DNA of 64,000 nucleotides, taken from contig NC_090450.1 of assembly GCF_031143425.1 (NCBI RefSeq), positions 170,609,272 through 170,673,271 on the forward strand, read 5' to 3'. This document shows positions 1 through 12,354 of this stretch, one piece after another. A program made the position numbers and the translations under genes. The notes below the pieces were generated by a model that saw nothing but the letters and a program-made list of their open reading frames with translations, was not told where the DNA came from and made no database searches. The first letter of the stretch is position 1. Each line of letters starts with the position of its first letter. The DNA is from Pleurodeles waltl. Taxonomy: Eukaryota > Chordata > Amphibia > Caudata > Salamandridae.

Positions 1-2239
1 GGTCAACATTGAGAAAGCATTTGATAGCCTACGCTGGGACTATCTACAAATAATAATGAACAAGGTGGGTTTGGGACCAGGATTCCTGAAGTGGTCTAGA
101 CTGTTATACACCTCCACCACAGCAAGAGTCCGCACAGGACATACAATCTTGAAATCATATGAAATAGGGAGGGGCACCAGGCAAGGTTGCTCGTTATCAC
201 CACTACTGTTCTCCATTGCAGTGGAACCATTGGCCTTGATGGCGAGGACAGAGAAATACTATGAGGGAATAACTATAGGGGAAAGAAAGCACCAAATTGT
301 ATTATACGCGGACGACATGATACTATTTATAAAGGACCCAAGCAGGGATCTTCCCTGGGTTATGTCCCTACTGGACTGGTTCGGGAGCGTTTCGGGACTC
401 CACATTAACTGGCAGAAATCCCACCTCTTCCCATTGCAGAAAGGGTCCCCCCAGGTCACAACCGTCCAGAACCTGGGATGGCTCTCAACAAGATTCCAAT
501 ATATAGGCATACAAATATATCATGAACTGGGAAATCTCCTAGAAGGAAATATAAACCAAGCAGTTCAGGCATTAAAATCAGCCACCCAGTTCTGGAAAAC
601 ATTGCCCCTCTCAGTAACCGGGCAAGTGGCCCTGACAAAAATGGTGGCACCACCCAGAATGTTATATGGCTTCACGACTTTGCCGGTGCTGATACCCAGA
701 GCAAACTTTAGGGAAATCAATTCCGTCATTACCGGCTTTATATGGGGGGCGGGAGGCCACAGACTGGCCCTGCATAAATTGCAACGGCCCACTGTGGAAG
801 GTGGATTAGCGGCCCCCGACATGGAACTATACTATCTGGCGGGACAGCTCCAGTGGCTAGTAAAGGAACGGCACAATATAATAACGCTGGAAGCTGAAAT
901 CCCAGGGAAAGAGGCAAAAGCAGCAGTTCTCGCGGAGATACTAATGGCTCCAGGGGGTAGGAAGGTGACAAAATCACTGGAATATCAAGTTATAAGTGCA
1001 TGCTGGAAGCGTAGTCTGCAGCGAGCACGAGTCAAGTCCCCATATACACCAAAATTCCCCCTACGATTCCTGACTTTACTCCCCGGAAGCAGCTCTATAG
1101 AAGGGATCCAGAAATTAGAGATGCACGGAATAACCTTGATAGGGGACCTATATAGGAATGGAGAGCTCATGACATACACGGACATGATGACACACTGCGG
1201 GGTCCCGCCTGGGATGTTCCTTACACATAGATCCTTAATTGCCCTGATACAGCGACACTGGAAACAGGGACTAAGGGAACCACCCACGCACGCAGGAAGC
1301 CACGCCATTTGCACAATAGGGGGAGACAGAAAGACAATATCCACGATATACAAAACACTGCAAACAGAAGCACTGACCCCTCTAGAAACTCTAAAAACCC
1401 AATGGCAAGCAGATATCAGGGAACACATAGACGATGAACAGTGGAGTCATATCACAGCCCAAATCTAAAAAGTATCTAGGAATGCAAGGTTTAAATTGAT
1501 TAACATCTACATATACCATAGAGCATACCTGAGCAAAGCCAAGCTAATATCAATGTACAAAAACAGAAGCAGCGCCTGCCCCAGATGCACAGAACTAGGG
1601 GCAGACTTACTACACATGCTATGGACTTGTAGAGAACTAGCACATTACTGGGAAGAGGTAATGAAAGAAACCGAAAGGATTACAGGAAGAAAACTGGCAA
1701 GAACCCCAGCAGTAACTCTACTAGGAAACTTTCCCAGACCCCACTAAAATAAAAAGAAAAACTAATTCATAGACCTAGTGTTAATCTTAGGGAAAAGAGA
1801 AATCACAATGCACTGGAAAGATCCCAAAGGACTGAGGGCCCAAATGTGGAAAGACACTCTGATTAAATGGGCTGAGGCAGAAGGCGAGGCGTTACGCCTG
1901 GAGCTGACAAAAGGAGCGGGAAACTCAGAGAGGGCACAGCAATGGGACAATCTGTTAGATCGCATGAAACACCCAATAGACAACCCTCAGGACCACGACA
2001 TTTCAACAGAGGAATCAGACTCAACTGAAAACAGTAACACGGACTAACATGTAGGTTTGCCATATACCAGACAATAAACAACTGATAGCAAAACCCAAGA
2101 TGACAGCGCCCTGAGGAAAGGGGCACGGGAATTCGACCCGAACAGCTGAGGAGGGAGGGTGGGGGGGGGAGAAAGGTAACATAAGTAAAGTTATGTAAGT
2201 ATGAAACAAAACAATTAAAATACATTTACAAAAAAAAAG
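1..2239 (+). mobile_element. L1-type LINE, 3' part (cut by window start)
   Basis: The window opens inside the reverse transcriptase of an L1-type non-LTR retrotransposon and runs to its 3' end. A coding part (to 2047) is followed by a short 3' UTR that ends in an A-run at about 2229-2238, as expected for L1. The G-rich tract near 2159-2170 lies in the 3' UTR. The upstream half of the element is outside the window, so it is not known whether the copy is full length. No target duplication can be checked because the 5' flank is missing. Confidence 0.85.
2..2047 (+). pseudogene. L1 ORF2 C-terminal part: reverse transcriptase and Cys-rich tail
   Basis: ORF2p copies L1 RNA into DNA at a nick (target-primed reverse transcription). 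The visible protein starts within the RT palm at NIEKAFDSLRW, then shows GTRQGCSLSPLLF and the catalytic YADDMILF (about residues 85-105), the thumb region, and the C-terminal segment with CPRC...LHMLWTCRELAHYW, the usual L1 cysteine motif. One reading frame carries the whole stretch but is broken by in-frame stops at 1466-1468, 1745-1747 and about 1766, so the copy is dead. The last part (MHWKDPKG, about 1808) is the typical L1 tail. Only three stops in about 680 codons suggests moderate age. Assignment to L1 rather than another LINE clade rests on the motif order and the poly-A end. Confidence 0.85.
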
Positions 2240-2642
2240 GAATGTTATCCTGGATGCGATGATTTTACATTTTAAGCATACAAAGAATAGTGAAAATCTA
2301 AGGGAAAGTGATCAGGAACTTCCCTTAAGATATACTGATGCCAGATGGATTAGAAGGTTACAAGCTGTAGAAAAGGGGCTTAATACTGAAAATGAGCTTC
2401 GCTATTTTTCCTGAGTAGACTTTTTGCTGGATTTTTGTTGCTACATAAATTGTATTTAATTGTTCAATATTAGTGAGTGAATTTCCTGGATATGCCTTTG
2501 TGGAGGGAAGTGATTGTTCCAGATGGTGATAGTTAATATTATGAATTGGCTAGTCGTAGGGCCCTTTATTGTTTTTCTTTAATAATCAATAGGATGTCCA
2601 TAAGAAAAGTTGAAATGGTTGTTAACTGGTTCCTCAATATTA
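2240..2642. other. no recognisable feature
   Basis: AT-rich sequence between the L1 3' end and the next element. I see no coding motif and no repeat structure. Its last three bases (TTA, 2640-2642) look like the target site of the following inverted-repeat element. Confidence 0.5.
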
Positions 2643-3559
2643 GGGGCCATATTTATACTTTTTGACGCAAAACTGCGCTAACGCAGTTTTGCGCCCAAAA
2701 AATTAGCGCCGGCTAACGCCATTCTGAAGCACCATGCGGGCGCCGTATTTATTGAATGGCGTTATCCGGCGTTAGCCGACCGGCGCTGCCAGGTGTGCGT
2801 GAAAAAAAACGACGTACACCAGGCAGCGCCGGCGTAGGGAAAAATGGCGTTTGGGCGTCCCAAAATGGGGCAAGTCAGGCTGAGGCAAAAAAATAGTCTT
2901 AACCCGATTTGCGCCATTTTTTTGGGGCGCCCAGACGCCATTAACATGACTCCTGTCTTAGCAAAGACAAGAGTCATGCCCCCTTGCCCAATGGCCATGC
3001 CCAGGTGACTTCTGTCCCCTGGGCATGGTCATTGGGCATAGTGGTATGTAGGGGGGCACAAATCAGGCCCCCCTATGCCACAAAAAAGAAATTAAAAAAA
3101 TACTTACCACAACTTACCTATTCTTCCCTGGGATGGGTCCCTCCTTCCTTGGGTGTCCTCCTGGGGTGGGCAAGGGTGGCAGGGGGTGTCCCTGGGGGCA
3201 GGGGAGGGCACCTCTGGGCTCATTCTGAGCCCACGGGTCCCTTAACGCCTGCCCTGACCCAGGCGTTAAAAAGAGGCGCAAATGCGGGGTTTTTTGCCCC
3301 GCCCACTCCCGGGCGTGATTTTTACCCGGGAGTATTAATACCACGCACATGCCTGGGAGTCATTTTTTAAGACGGGAACGCCTACCTTGCATCTCATTAA
3401 CGCAAGGAAGGTGTTCACGCAAAAAAATGACGCTAACTCCATAAACTTTGGCGCTAGACGCGTCTAACGCCAAAGTATAAATATGGAGTTAGTTTTGCGT
3501 CGAATTTGCGTCGAAAAAAACGACGCAAATTCGGCGCAAACGGAGTATAAATATGCCCC
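2643..3559. mobile_element. Harbinger-like non-autonomous element, copy A (917 bp)
   Basis: The ends are imperfect inverted repeats: the left starts GGGGCCATATTTATACTTTT and the right ends AGTATAAATATGCCCC. Inside the ends, both sides carry GACGCAAA/GCGTC-type short palindromes that can fold. The left flank is TTA (2640-2642); the right flank reads TAG, so one side of the target duplication has changed. There is no transposase. A second copy at 53537-54459 is similar along its whole length and has a perfect TTA duplication, which identifies the boundaries here. TTA duplications and the GGCC...GGCC ends fit PIF/Harbinger; the autonomous partner is not evident, since the termini differ from H1, H2 and H3. 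The translated ORFs inside are shadows. Confidence 0.8.
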
Positions 3560-3562
3560 TAG

Positions 3563-5400
3563 GTATCTTACTGTTAAAAATTAGATTAACATTAGAACAA
3601 GGCACGAGCACCAGATAACATCCGTGTCTTTTGGAATGAGTGACATTTTCCTCAAATACTTTTCATCGTAAGCAGGTTACATTTGATTATGATCATTTTG
3701 ACCTTATGGGAATACGCTCTGGATTATTGTATTATTGTATAAGTGGGTACTACTAAGATGGTTGCTTTCCTCCATGTTTCATCATGGCCTCCATTCCAAT
3801 TTGGTTACATTATATCTCCTTACTTTATTTTACTGATTATTGTGGTTTACGTTACATATTTAAGGCTTGAAGTTTGGAATTTGGTTGTTTCTTGGAATGA
3901 CTGAGATGTTCATTCACCATTCTCATTGTTAACTGGATATTTTTGATTTGGAACAGTTGATGTTGAAAAACTATGTATTCCAATATCTCATGAGTGGCTG
4001 CTTCCCTACTTGTTCCATAATTTGGATACCCACAACCCCTCTTCTATTTCGATGACTAATGTGATTGACCCAATCACGTATTTAAGCGTGGCATTTTATG
4101 AAATGGCTGCTTACGCTGCCTGTATGTCAAGGGGTGCTATATGTACTATTGAATACACCAGAATTACAGGTACCAAAATCACTTCTTTGTTTGCAGTTGA
4201 TGTGGTTCTGGATCAACTACGAACAAAGTAGGAGGATGATGGGGGAGTAGAATGTAACTAGAGAGGCAAATTAAGTATTCATTGTCAGATTACATACCAC
4301 ATGACCTGACTCCATTACAGGCATTGTTATTTAAACAACTGAATTGTGAGTAGATTCTCAATTATGAGTATACTTCTTGTGGGAGGGATAAAGGATTTGC
4401 CATAACTGAGCTATGCCTTTTACAGCAAGTGATGGAATTTAGGCGCTGTGTAGAAAGTGACAGAATAGCACCCATAATAACCATATGGGGGGATTTAGCG
4501 TTTTAGCATTTATTTAATTTATATGAAAGCCTCATGACCAGTTAAGGGAAAACCTTGGGATTTTAATTTATATAAAGGGCCACAGTTTTTAGGTGATAAA
4601 ATAGTGAGAAGGGGGTGTATAATTGGGGACATGATTCCTGTGTAATGGCTAACAGATTTGCTGATATATACACTCACTGTTTAGTAACAGATATAAATAA
4701 AGAATAAATGATTTGCCAGTACTAAATTATGCATTTTACAGCAATTGATGAAATTCAGATACTGTGTCAGACGTGACAATATTGTGCCCTTAATAACAGT
4801 ACAGGAAATTACGAGTTTTGCCTGCATTTTTATGTAAAAGCTATGTGCCCAAGAAGGCTGGGCTGGCTTGTCAACTGAACAAAAAGATCTGAACCAAAAA
4901 TGATGAAATCTGACTTTTGAGCTTTCCTAATGAATTGATAAATTAATTAGATTTTTTTTTTATATCTAACAAAGAATTAAGATAACGTTAGAGTGCTTCT
5001 TTGTAAAGTGTTTTAGAGTGGTTTGTGGCAATTGGACCTTGGGGGAGTTTAAGCACCAACGTTTATATTTTTAAATAGCTTTTGTAATGTATTTGTGCTA
5101 TAACTGCCAAAGTGCTTGACTTTGCAGAAAATTGAAGAGTTATAATTCATTTGTAACACCGTAAAGCAATACATACAAATGGCACAATATCAGTGATTCA
5201 AGAGATAAATAATAATCAATAGTGAGCCATCAGACGTACATAGGTAAAATATTATAGAAACGGACACAATGATAAATATAATTTTTTCCCATTATGTCAA
5301 GATAGAATACCTTAAAATCCATACCACTTTTTCACACTATCGGATTGTATCCAGGTAAAAGATCTAATAAGCTCTCCTTGACTGGTTCCCACACTTTCCT
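3563..5400. other. unclassified AT-rich sequence
   Basis: No convincing protein motif on either strand. It holds a degraded direct repeat (see 4384-4830) and otherwise looks like old, mutated repeat sequence. A 73-codon ORF at 4010-4231 has no recognisable domain and is probably chance. Confidence 0.45.
4384..4830. repeat. degenerate direct repeat, two units about 310 bp apart
   Basis: The segment from about 4394 (GGATTTGCCATAACTGAGCT, then TTTTACAGCAAGTGATGGAA) is repeated from about 4706 (TGATTTGCCAGTACTAAATT, then TTTTACAGCAATTGATGAAA). The similarity continues for roughly 100 bp through a ...GTGACA...ATAACA... stretch. The origin is unknown; it may be the internal duplication of an old transposon. 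Confidence 0.55.
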
Positions 5401-5413
5401 TAACCTATAGCTA

Positions 5414-8400
5414 CTAGGATGATTTTCGATATTTGCGAGCTCCAGGCCACAGAGGAGTATAAACTCCTTCCACCAGGATAGGGGATCCGAGGGCATCCTT
5501 TTGAAGCCAGAAACAAGCAGACATAAATCTAGCAGAAGATGTCACAAAAAAGAATACACCAGCAAGTTCTACAGGGACGTCAGGAGACTGTCCAAACAAA
5601 ACCATTTTTGGGTTATGGACAATATTGATCCTATAAAGTTGATTTATAAGTAAAAACGCTTTATGCCAAACTGTATGATGGAACCACTGGCTACACAAAT
5701 ATGTACAGTGTTAGCCTTGGGTGCTTCACACCTAAAATAGGCCGCTGTTTCTCTCAGGCCCCTCTGGTACAGTTTGAGTGGAGTATAATATAAATCATTT
5801 AAAATTAATTTTAAAAGAGTGAGCCGTAAGCCATGAAACATTAAAAGCACCCTGGGCCAACATTTTGGTATACAAATCTCAGACACAAAAACATTGGCTT
5901 GTAAATGTCGAGACCACTTAGCATCAAGTGCCTAGAATCATTTAAAAGGTATATATTAAACCATGCTTCGTAATTTTAATAAAACTCTGAAGAACTTCAC
6001 TATGATTCATAGAAATGTCACCACCTGGAAGATGCTGTAAAAAGTCTCTCTTTTAATTCAACATAGCAGAACTCTCCATTACACGGGAACCTAATCCCTA
6101 CTCAGCTCATGAAGGGATAGAAATGCTTAATTCCTGAAGAATTGTCCCAAATACTGGAATTTAGCTAAACCCCAACATCTAATGAAACTTTTTTTAAATG
6201 GGGGTGGGAGGTTGGGATTGTACCCCAGCAAGGTATACTGGTGGCACCGGGGTACGTGACATGTGGATCGAATAACCTGCCAGACCTTATGATAGACCAA
6301 CAATGTCTTAAACCGCGTATGCTTAAAGTAGGAGGTGTCAACCAATCACTGGTTCGGCTCCCCTTGTATTAATAAGGTCCAATATTCAGGGAATAAGCCT
6401 GCCAAGTCCCACACACTAAGCCTTACAACTGTGGAGAGTCGGAGCATAAGTGCCGCTAGATAGTAATTCCACAGTAGCCCATCCTTTCTTGAGGGCAGTT
6501 GAAGATAGCAAATGGCGCAACAAGGTTTTTGATAGGCCCAAATGAATTTTTTCCAGCTACTTTCAAGTTTCTTAAAAAGCTTTTAGGTAAATACAAAGGG
6601 ATAGTTCTAAATAAATATAAGTAACGTGGCAAGATGATCTTAATAATATTGCATCTCCCAATCTGACAGAGATGAAGCCTGTCACCCTTTCTAAACAAAG
6701 AGAGGGATTCCAGCTACAGAATTTCATAGTTCAGGGAATCAAATGAAATCGGGATACACAGATACTAAGCCAAGTTTGCATAGCGGTGATCCTCCTTCTT
6801 AGACTCCTTACTAATGATAACCTCTTTTTTATAAATGTTCAACTTATAACCTGACACCTTCCCAAAAATGTAGCTGCATCCTCAATCGCTGGCAGTGCTA
6901 TGAATGGGGATGATGTAAGAACAGCAAAATTGCCGGCATACGCCAGAACCTTAACTTTAAAGTCATGCAGCCTCAGTGGTGGAATTCAGGTAGTCATCCT
7001 TAGTAGGCAGATATAGGGATCCAGCTATAGTGCAAATAATAACAGAGAAAGAGGGCAACTTTGCTGAGTTCCTTGACGTATCGGAGAGCATTTCCAAATA
7101 TGAAATCCTAGCCGTCAGAGATTAATATAATGACTTAGTCCTGGTGATAAAGACAGGCCTTAGCACCATCTCTGACATGACCAGCCACAGGTACAGCCAG
7201 GACACCCAATCAAATGCTTTTTCGGCATCCAAGAGTATCGTCCTGGTGGACCTGTTTACCTTCTTTGCCACATCCAAGGCAGAGATGGCAAGATTGATAT
7301 GGGAGGTGGTGTCCGGGGAGGGAACGAACCTGTGCTGCACTGAGTCGATCAGTGAAGTGATAACAGCAGCAAGTCTATTTGACAAGACCCGAATCTAGAT
7401 TTTAGCGACACAATTTTTGAGGGAAATGGGGTGATAAGAGCCGCAGTTAAGAGAAACCTTGTTCTTTTTTTACAACTGTAGAACTATAGGTTTCTCCCCA
7501 GGATAGTGGAGCTGATGTTAGAAAAGTCAATGAGTTTGCTGGCTCAGTGAAAAGAGGAGTCAAAATATTCTTGAACTGTCTGCAGAACTTGGTCAGAATG
7601 GCATCCGGTCCCGCTGCTTTGCCATTCACCAGCTGCATAGCAGGAATTTCAATCTCTTCCCTGGTCTGTGAGCCAGGTGACTCTCAGAGTCTCCAAGTAT
7701 GAATCCATCATATCTTGGGTGGCAGCACTGTCTTCCCTGTATAGTTCTGAATAAAACTGATGAAATGCAACCAGTATTTCAGATCTGTTCATAACCACCT
7801 TCCCTGCGGTATGCCTTATCGCCTGAATAAGTTTACTATTACTTTTTTCTTTCAATTGGAAGGCTAGTATCTGCCCCATTTCTTCACTATTTTCCAAGCA
7901 CAATCAACACCTCGCTCTATATTTAGAGCATGCCCTGTCCCTTATCCTTTTCTTTAACTGCGTCTGCAACATAGTTTATTGTTGGAAGACTTTAGAGGAG
8001 TTCTCTTAAGAATTAGGAGCCCGTTGACAGAATGAATATGCCAACTCCAGCTGGATGAGTCTCCCTCGCAGCCTATCCTCTGTAGCATACTCCACCTTGC
8101 CCTTGTGAATAACATGGCTTGTGGTCTGGCCCCGGATACGGCTTTAAGGCATCTCAGACCATAATTGCGCTCGCTGTCCCTTATTATTAACATGAATATA
8201 TTCACTCAACTCAGCACCCATGAAGGTAACATACTGGGGGTCAAGAAGCAGCTTACGGTCGAAAGTCCATCTGCATGAAAGCGGGGAGTCGGTTATGTAA
8301 CTAGGTTTGATAAAGAGTGAAAGTGGGTTATGGTCTGACACAATTAGCGGGTTTAACTTGATAGAGACAGCAGGCAGAAGGCTATGAATAACAATAAAGA

Positions 8401-8704
8401 TATCCTGTGCGGGATACAATGAAATATAAATCCTGGCTCATGCCCTTGATGGACCCACCAGACTTCACACAAAGCACGTCTAGTACAGATCTGCTTAATA
8501 GCTGCCGGAGACTTTGACCTCCTCCCTTAAGTAGTTAGCAAGCAAGCAGGTGAATCCGCCCCCCTCTCCCCTGGTTCCATAACACTTTGAAGTCCCCGCA
8601 GAAGACAATCGGGTCTGGCCAAGTGCTAAGTTCACCCAGTAGCTATCATGACCCCCACCAGTGGGCTGATTGTCATTTTTGATATGGTAGGATACAAGAG
8701 GCAT
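5414..8704 (-). pseudogene. decayed L1 ORF2, minus strand
   Basis: Read from high to low coordinates, fragments appear in correct L1 ORF2 order. The endonuclease end is at 8144-8704 (a GDFK-like remnant near 8590 and the SDHNPL motif in 8144-8419). The linker follows at 7649-7903. The RT is at 7122-7638 (NGKAAGPDAI, then LLDAEKAFDWVSW). The thumb region is at 6456-6698 (IIKIILPRYLYLFRTIPLYL), and the C-terminal Cys-type segment is at 5414-5886 (YYTPLKLYQRGLRETAAYFR). Frame changes and stops separate every piece, so this is an old copy. It is truncated within the endonuclease at the 5' side. The 3' end cannot be fixed exactly; it lies near 5340-5410. Confidence 0.8.
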
Positions 8705-9073
8705 GGTTTATCATGTCAAGGAAAATATAAGGGAATGAAGAAAAAAAACAAATTTGCCAAGACTGTTGTTTATAGTAGGGGTTGCATTTGCCAAAACTCA
8801 TGTTTATAATAGAGGTTGCATTTGCCAAGACTATTGCGTACAGTAAATCTGTTAATAACTTGGTCCTTTTTTAGTTTTCAGTACGTTGACGCTCACGAGG
8901 CCTTTACAGGCCTACAAAAAGTGACTCAGCGCAACCGGCACGTGCACATTATTTCACCTGGAGAGTGGAGATTAGAGTTCTCTTGAACTGCAAGGTTAGG
9001 GAGTAAAAGGTACTTCGGAAAAGCCCCCTTGGATGTAAACGGTAGGCTGCTTCAATCCCGAGGTAAGAATCTT
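8705..9073. other. no gene; short tandem repeat and H1 flank
   Basis: Contains three 34-bp units (8753-8849) and then about 220 bp of unique-looking sequence up to Harbinger H1. No coding motif was seen. The sequence does not continue the gypsy remnant found on the other side of H1. Confidence 0.5.
8753..8849. repeat. 34-bp tandem repeat, three units
   Basis: TTTGCCAA recurs at 8753, 8787 and 8821, each followed by a similar run to GGTTGCA in the first two units. The unit is 34 bp and the copies differ by a few substitutions. Confidence 0.75.
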
Positions 9074-9079
9074 GGGCCA

Positions 9080-9310
9080 GATGTAGCATAGGTTAGCGAC
9101 TCGCAAACGGGCAGAATCGCAATTTGAGACAGTGCAAAATCGGAAATGGGATGCAAAAAGCTCATTTCCGACTTGCAAAAAGCGATGGGACCCGTTTGCG
9201 AGTCGCATCCATTGCGACGCCATTTTGCGACCCGCAAATAGCAAGTCGCAAACCATATGCAATTGCAACTCGCAAATTGCGACTAGTCGCAAAAAGCCCA
9301 GTTTGCATGT
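9080..9310. repeat. H1 left subterminal array of GCGACTCGCAA-type motifs
   Basis: Many copies of short motifs such as GACTCGCAAA, TTTGCGAGTCGCA, GCGACCCGCAAA and GCAAGTCGCAAA lie in both orientations inside the left terminus. Harbinger Myb-like proteins are known to bind subterminal repeats, so these are plausible binding sites; that role is inference. Confidence 0.7.
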
Positions 9311-9392
9311 CCCATTTACCACTAACTCAGAGCAGGTGGTAACCATTACCAAAGTATAAAAGGGGACCCAGAAGCCATCTGGGTTACTCAAG

Positions 9393-10581
9393 ATGGCGGA
9401 GATATACCTGATAGCAGTGAGGAGGAGAGTCTACGCAGCCCAGCAGAGGAGGAGGAGGGGCCACAGACAGGAGAAGATATATAGAACCAGGCAGACTCTT
9501 TTTCAGCAAACTGAAGAGGAGATCTATGACAAATACCGCCTTAGCAGCGCAGCCATACTAGAATTAATAGATTTACTGAAACCACAGCTAGAACACCAGA
9601 CTCTGCGTGGCTGCACCATTCCTCCGCATGTGCAAGTACTATGCTCACTGCACCTCTTGGCCTCAGGGAGCTATCAGGGGGTCATTGCTGTGGCAGGTGG
9701 GGTATCCCAAAGTGCAGTGTCAAGGTTCCTCAGGGCCTTCCTAGATGCCTTAGTCACGCACATGTCTCACTTCATATACTTACCAAGGAATGAGGCAGAA
9801 ATGAACAGCACCAAGCTGGACTTTTACCGCATTGCCCACTTTCCCCATGTCATAGGGTGTGTAGATGGGACACACATTCAAATATATCTTGAACACATTT
9901 TCCGCAACAGAAAGTGTACCCACTCACTCAATATACAGGTTGTTTGTGATGCCCATTATGTCATCACCGACATTGTAGCTAAGTTTCCAGGCAGTACCCA
10001 TGACTCATACATTTTTAGGCATAGTGGGATACATCAACGCCTGGAACGTGGGGAATTTGGAGACGGTTACCTCCTAGGTAGAGCCACAGACACTTGCAGA
10101 CATACACACAGGTCACTGTGCACGACAATCTGGACTTCCTAACCGTGTACTTTTGTGCCCAACAGGTGACAGTGCATATGCTCTCAGGCCTTGGATCATG
10201 ACTCCGTTTTTAACACCCAGCACTGAATCAGAGAGGCAATACAACAGTGCACATAAGAGGACCAGGAACCTGATAGAGCGCACCTTCGGACTCCTGAAGG
10301 CAAGATTCAGATGCCTCCACCGCAGTGGAGGTGCCCTCCAATACACCCCCATTACCGCATTCAAAATTGTGGTTGCATGCGCCATCCTCCACAACATAGC
10401 CACCCGACGTGGGCTACCTCTCACCCCTGCAGACCCAGATCCGGATGATGAAGAGCAAGGACAACCACATCGCCATCATGGGGATCGGAGTATAGCTAAT
10501 CAAGGCAGACTGAGACGGGACCACATTGCAACACAATATTTTGGACGGTACGTGTCAACTCCCACCATACTCACCTATTAA
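9393..10581 (+). CDS. HARBI1-like DDE transposase of H1 (two exons)
   Basis: Predicted to cut and rejoin Harbinger ends in the nucleus. Exon 1 is 9393-10077 and exon 2 is 10166-10581. The 88-bp intron has donor CCTAG|GTAGAG and acceptor CCAACAG|GTGACA, and joining it gives the family motif GDGYLLGDSAYALRPW. The product is 366 residues, the usual HARBI1 size. A basic N-terminus (RRRVYAAQQRRRR) is followed by a helix-turn-helix-like segment at about 93-120 (VSQSAVSRFLRAFLDAL). The catalytic DDE set is complete: D158 in GCVDGTHI, D204 in GSTHDSYIF and E266 in LIERTFGLLKARF. A DE-rich tail follows near the end. There is no stop or frameshift within the exons. The first ATG at 9393 is just inside the subterminal repeats and gives the expected N-terminus. 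In H2 and H3 the same start region lies on a separate 83-nt exon. Confidence 0.88.
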
Positions 10582-10738
10582 CCAAAAACTCAATTTGTTA
10601 AGTGGAACAAAAATAACTGTTTAATTAGTGTAATTAAGAAACTATATACAAGTCGAAATTGTCCATGGGCAGGAAAATGCCAACCAGTCATGTGGCACAT
10701 TAACGCCATGTACCACATTTAATGGTCCTGGGTGTTCT

Positions 10739-12177
10739 CTACGATCTTCTGCCCCTCCTGCCAGCCTGGCTGGTCCCTGCTGCTTCCGTGGTGCTCTGCC
10801 TACCACTCCTGAGCACCCTGCTGTCAGTGGCAGAGACACTGCTCACTGTTGAGCCCTCCTCACTGTCTTGGGGTGTTTCCCCTGTGGCCCTCGACATTTC
10901 CCGTGTCTCCATCAGTTCGATGATGTGGGTGAGACGTCCCAGGCCCCTAGCAACATCCCCAGCGAAATGGCCCATCTCTACTTGCAGCCCAACTGTCCTC
11001 CTCGACAGGCCTGTGGTATTCATGGCGAGCCTGCCGATGGATGTGGCCATCCTGTCCAGTCTGTGCATTATCTGCCGATCTCTGCGCCGCCCAGCCTCTG
11101 CCTGGGCCAGCAGTCCTCCCGCCAGTTCCCTAATGGCAAGGGCAAGGTCCCCAGTGTTCTGGCACATCATGTCCATACGTCTGTTGAGGTGCTGCATGCT
11201 GGCATGGTTGTTTCGCACAAAGCGGTGCAGCACACCACTAATTCTGCCCAAAATTCTGTTCTGCAGGCGCTGACCACGCAGCAGATGTGCCTCACTGGTG
11301 GTTGGAGGAGGTATCCCGGATGCAGACTGCAGCCCAGATGGACTTAACCTGCGACGCCTGCGCAGCGGTGGCTGCCCTGTGCTCCCACCTGTGTCCTCCC
11401 TGCCTGTTGCTGGGGCAGCCTCTTGCGTAATTGTTGCAGCAGGTGTGGCTACTGCAGGGATGCTGCTGACCGTGCAGGTGGGGGTGCTGGCGGGTCCTGG
11501 GGTGTCCTCCTGGGCCTGGGTGCTTGGGGTGTTGGGGGTGTCTTGCTGGAGACCTGTGGGACATGGGGAACAGACTGTCAGTGTCTACTATCTATTGCAC
11601 ACTTCCTAATAAACATTTGCCTATGAACTGCCTACTTGACTACATTTCCCATAATGCATCATTCTGGCATTTTCTACCCTGAAATGGAGCTATATTGGTT
11701 GTGCATGCACCTGTGTACATGGTGGGTGGGGGTATGGCATTGATAGGGGTACAGGCATATCACATGGTACTCATCGGTTGATGTGCTGGGCTCTGAGGTG
11801 TCCAGGTCCCCAAATCCACACACTGCCTCCTGCTCCAATGTTTCTTCCACCCTTTCTTCCAGGGGTGTGGGTGGTGGCACAGACAATGGTCCCCCTCCTG
11901 TGCCTCTCATCTCCCGGAGCCTTTCAGCCACCCTCTCCTTGGTCCGGGAGCGGAGGTCATACCACCTCTTCTTGATGTCCTCGATTGTCCTGTGGCTCAC
12001 CCCCAGGGAATTGATCTTATCCTGAATGTCCTGCCAGAGTTGTTTTTTTGTGGCCTCAGGAACATTGAGGGCTGCTCTCCCAAATAGCTCATCATAGTGC
12101 TGACAGCATTCCTCTGTCAGCACCTCCAGCTCCCTCTCAGAAAATTTGAGCTTCCTCTTTCTTGGGGTTCCCTCCAT
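10739..12177 (-). CDS. Myb/SANT-like accessory protein of H1 (two exons)
   Basis: This is the second Harbinger gene. In studied Harbinger systems the Myb-like partner binds the element ends and brings the transposase into the nucleus. Exon 1 is about 11764-12177: KRKLKFSERELEVLTEECCQ, then a trihelix-type SANT domain with conserved W residues in LWQDIQDKINSLG and IKKRWYDLRSRTKERV, then GGGP and an acidic stretch. Exon 2, about 11545-10739, is open throughout: a Pro/Thr-rich linker, a basic patch (PLRRRRLSPSG), a long helical region (about 11260-10900) that looks like a coiled coil, and a basic C-terminus (AGRRGRRS). A clear acceptor ends at 11554 (TGTCCCACAG), and a second AG lies 8 nt inside it. 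The second AG joined to a donor at CAT|GTGATA keeps frame and gives about 406 residues; the exact junction needs RNA evidence. No lesion was seen. Confidence 0.8.
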
Positions 12178-12354
12178 GGCAGCTGCTGTTTGTTCTGTGT
12201 GAAAACCGGCAGTTATAAAAGGGTGTGGTCCTCCCTCCTCCCAGGTGTATTTGTAAACTTCCTGGCTGTGATGTCTTCATCATGTGCCAGGAAGTGTTTC
12301 CAGAGTGTTCTGGTGTGGTTTCTGGAGTGTTCTGCTGCACCTGTAAGCAATTTT

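Noticed and set aside
2762..3370. ORFs inside the 917-bp element
   Set aside because: They follow the palindromic repeats, occur on both strands, and are not kept between copies A and B as a conserved product.
9052..9391. ORFs on both strands in the H1 left end
   Set aside because: Generated by the GCGACTCGCAA-type subterminal repeats; the transposase starts at 9393.
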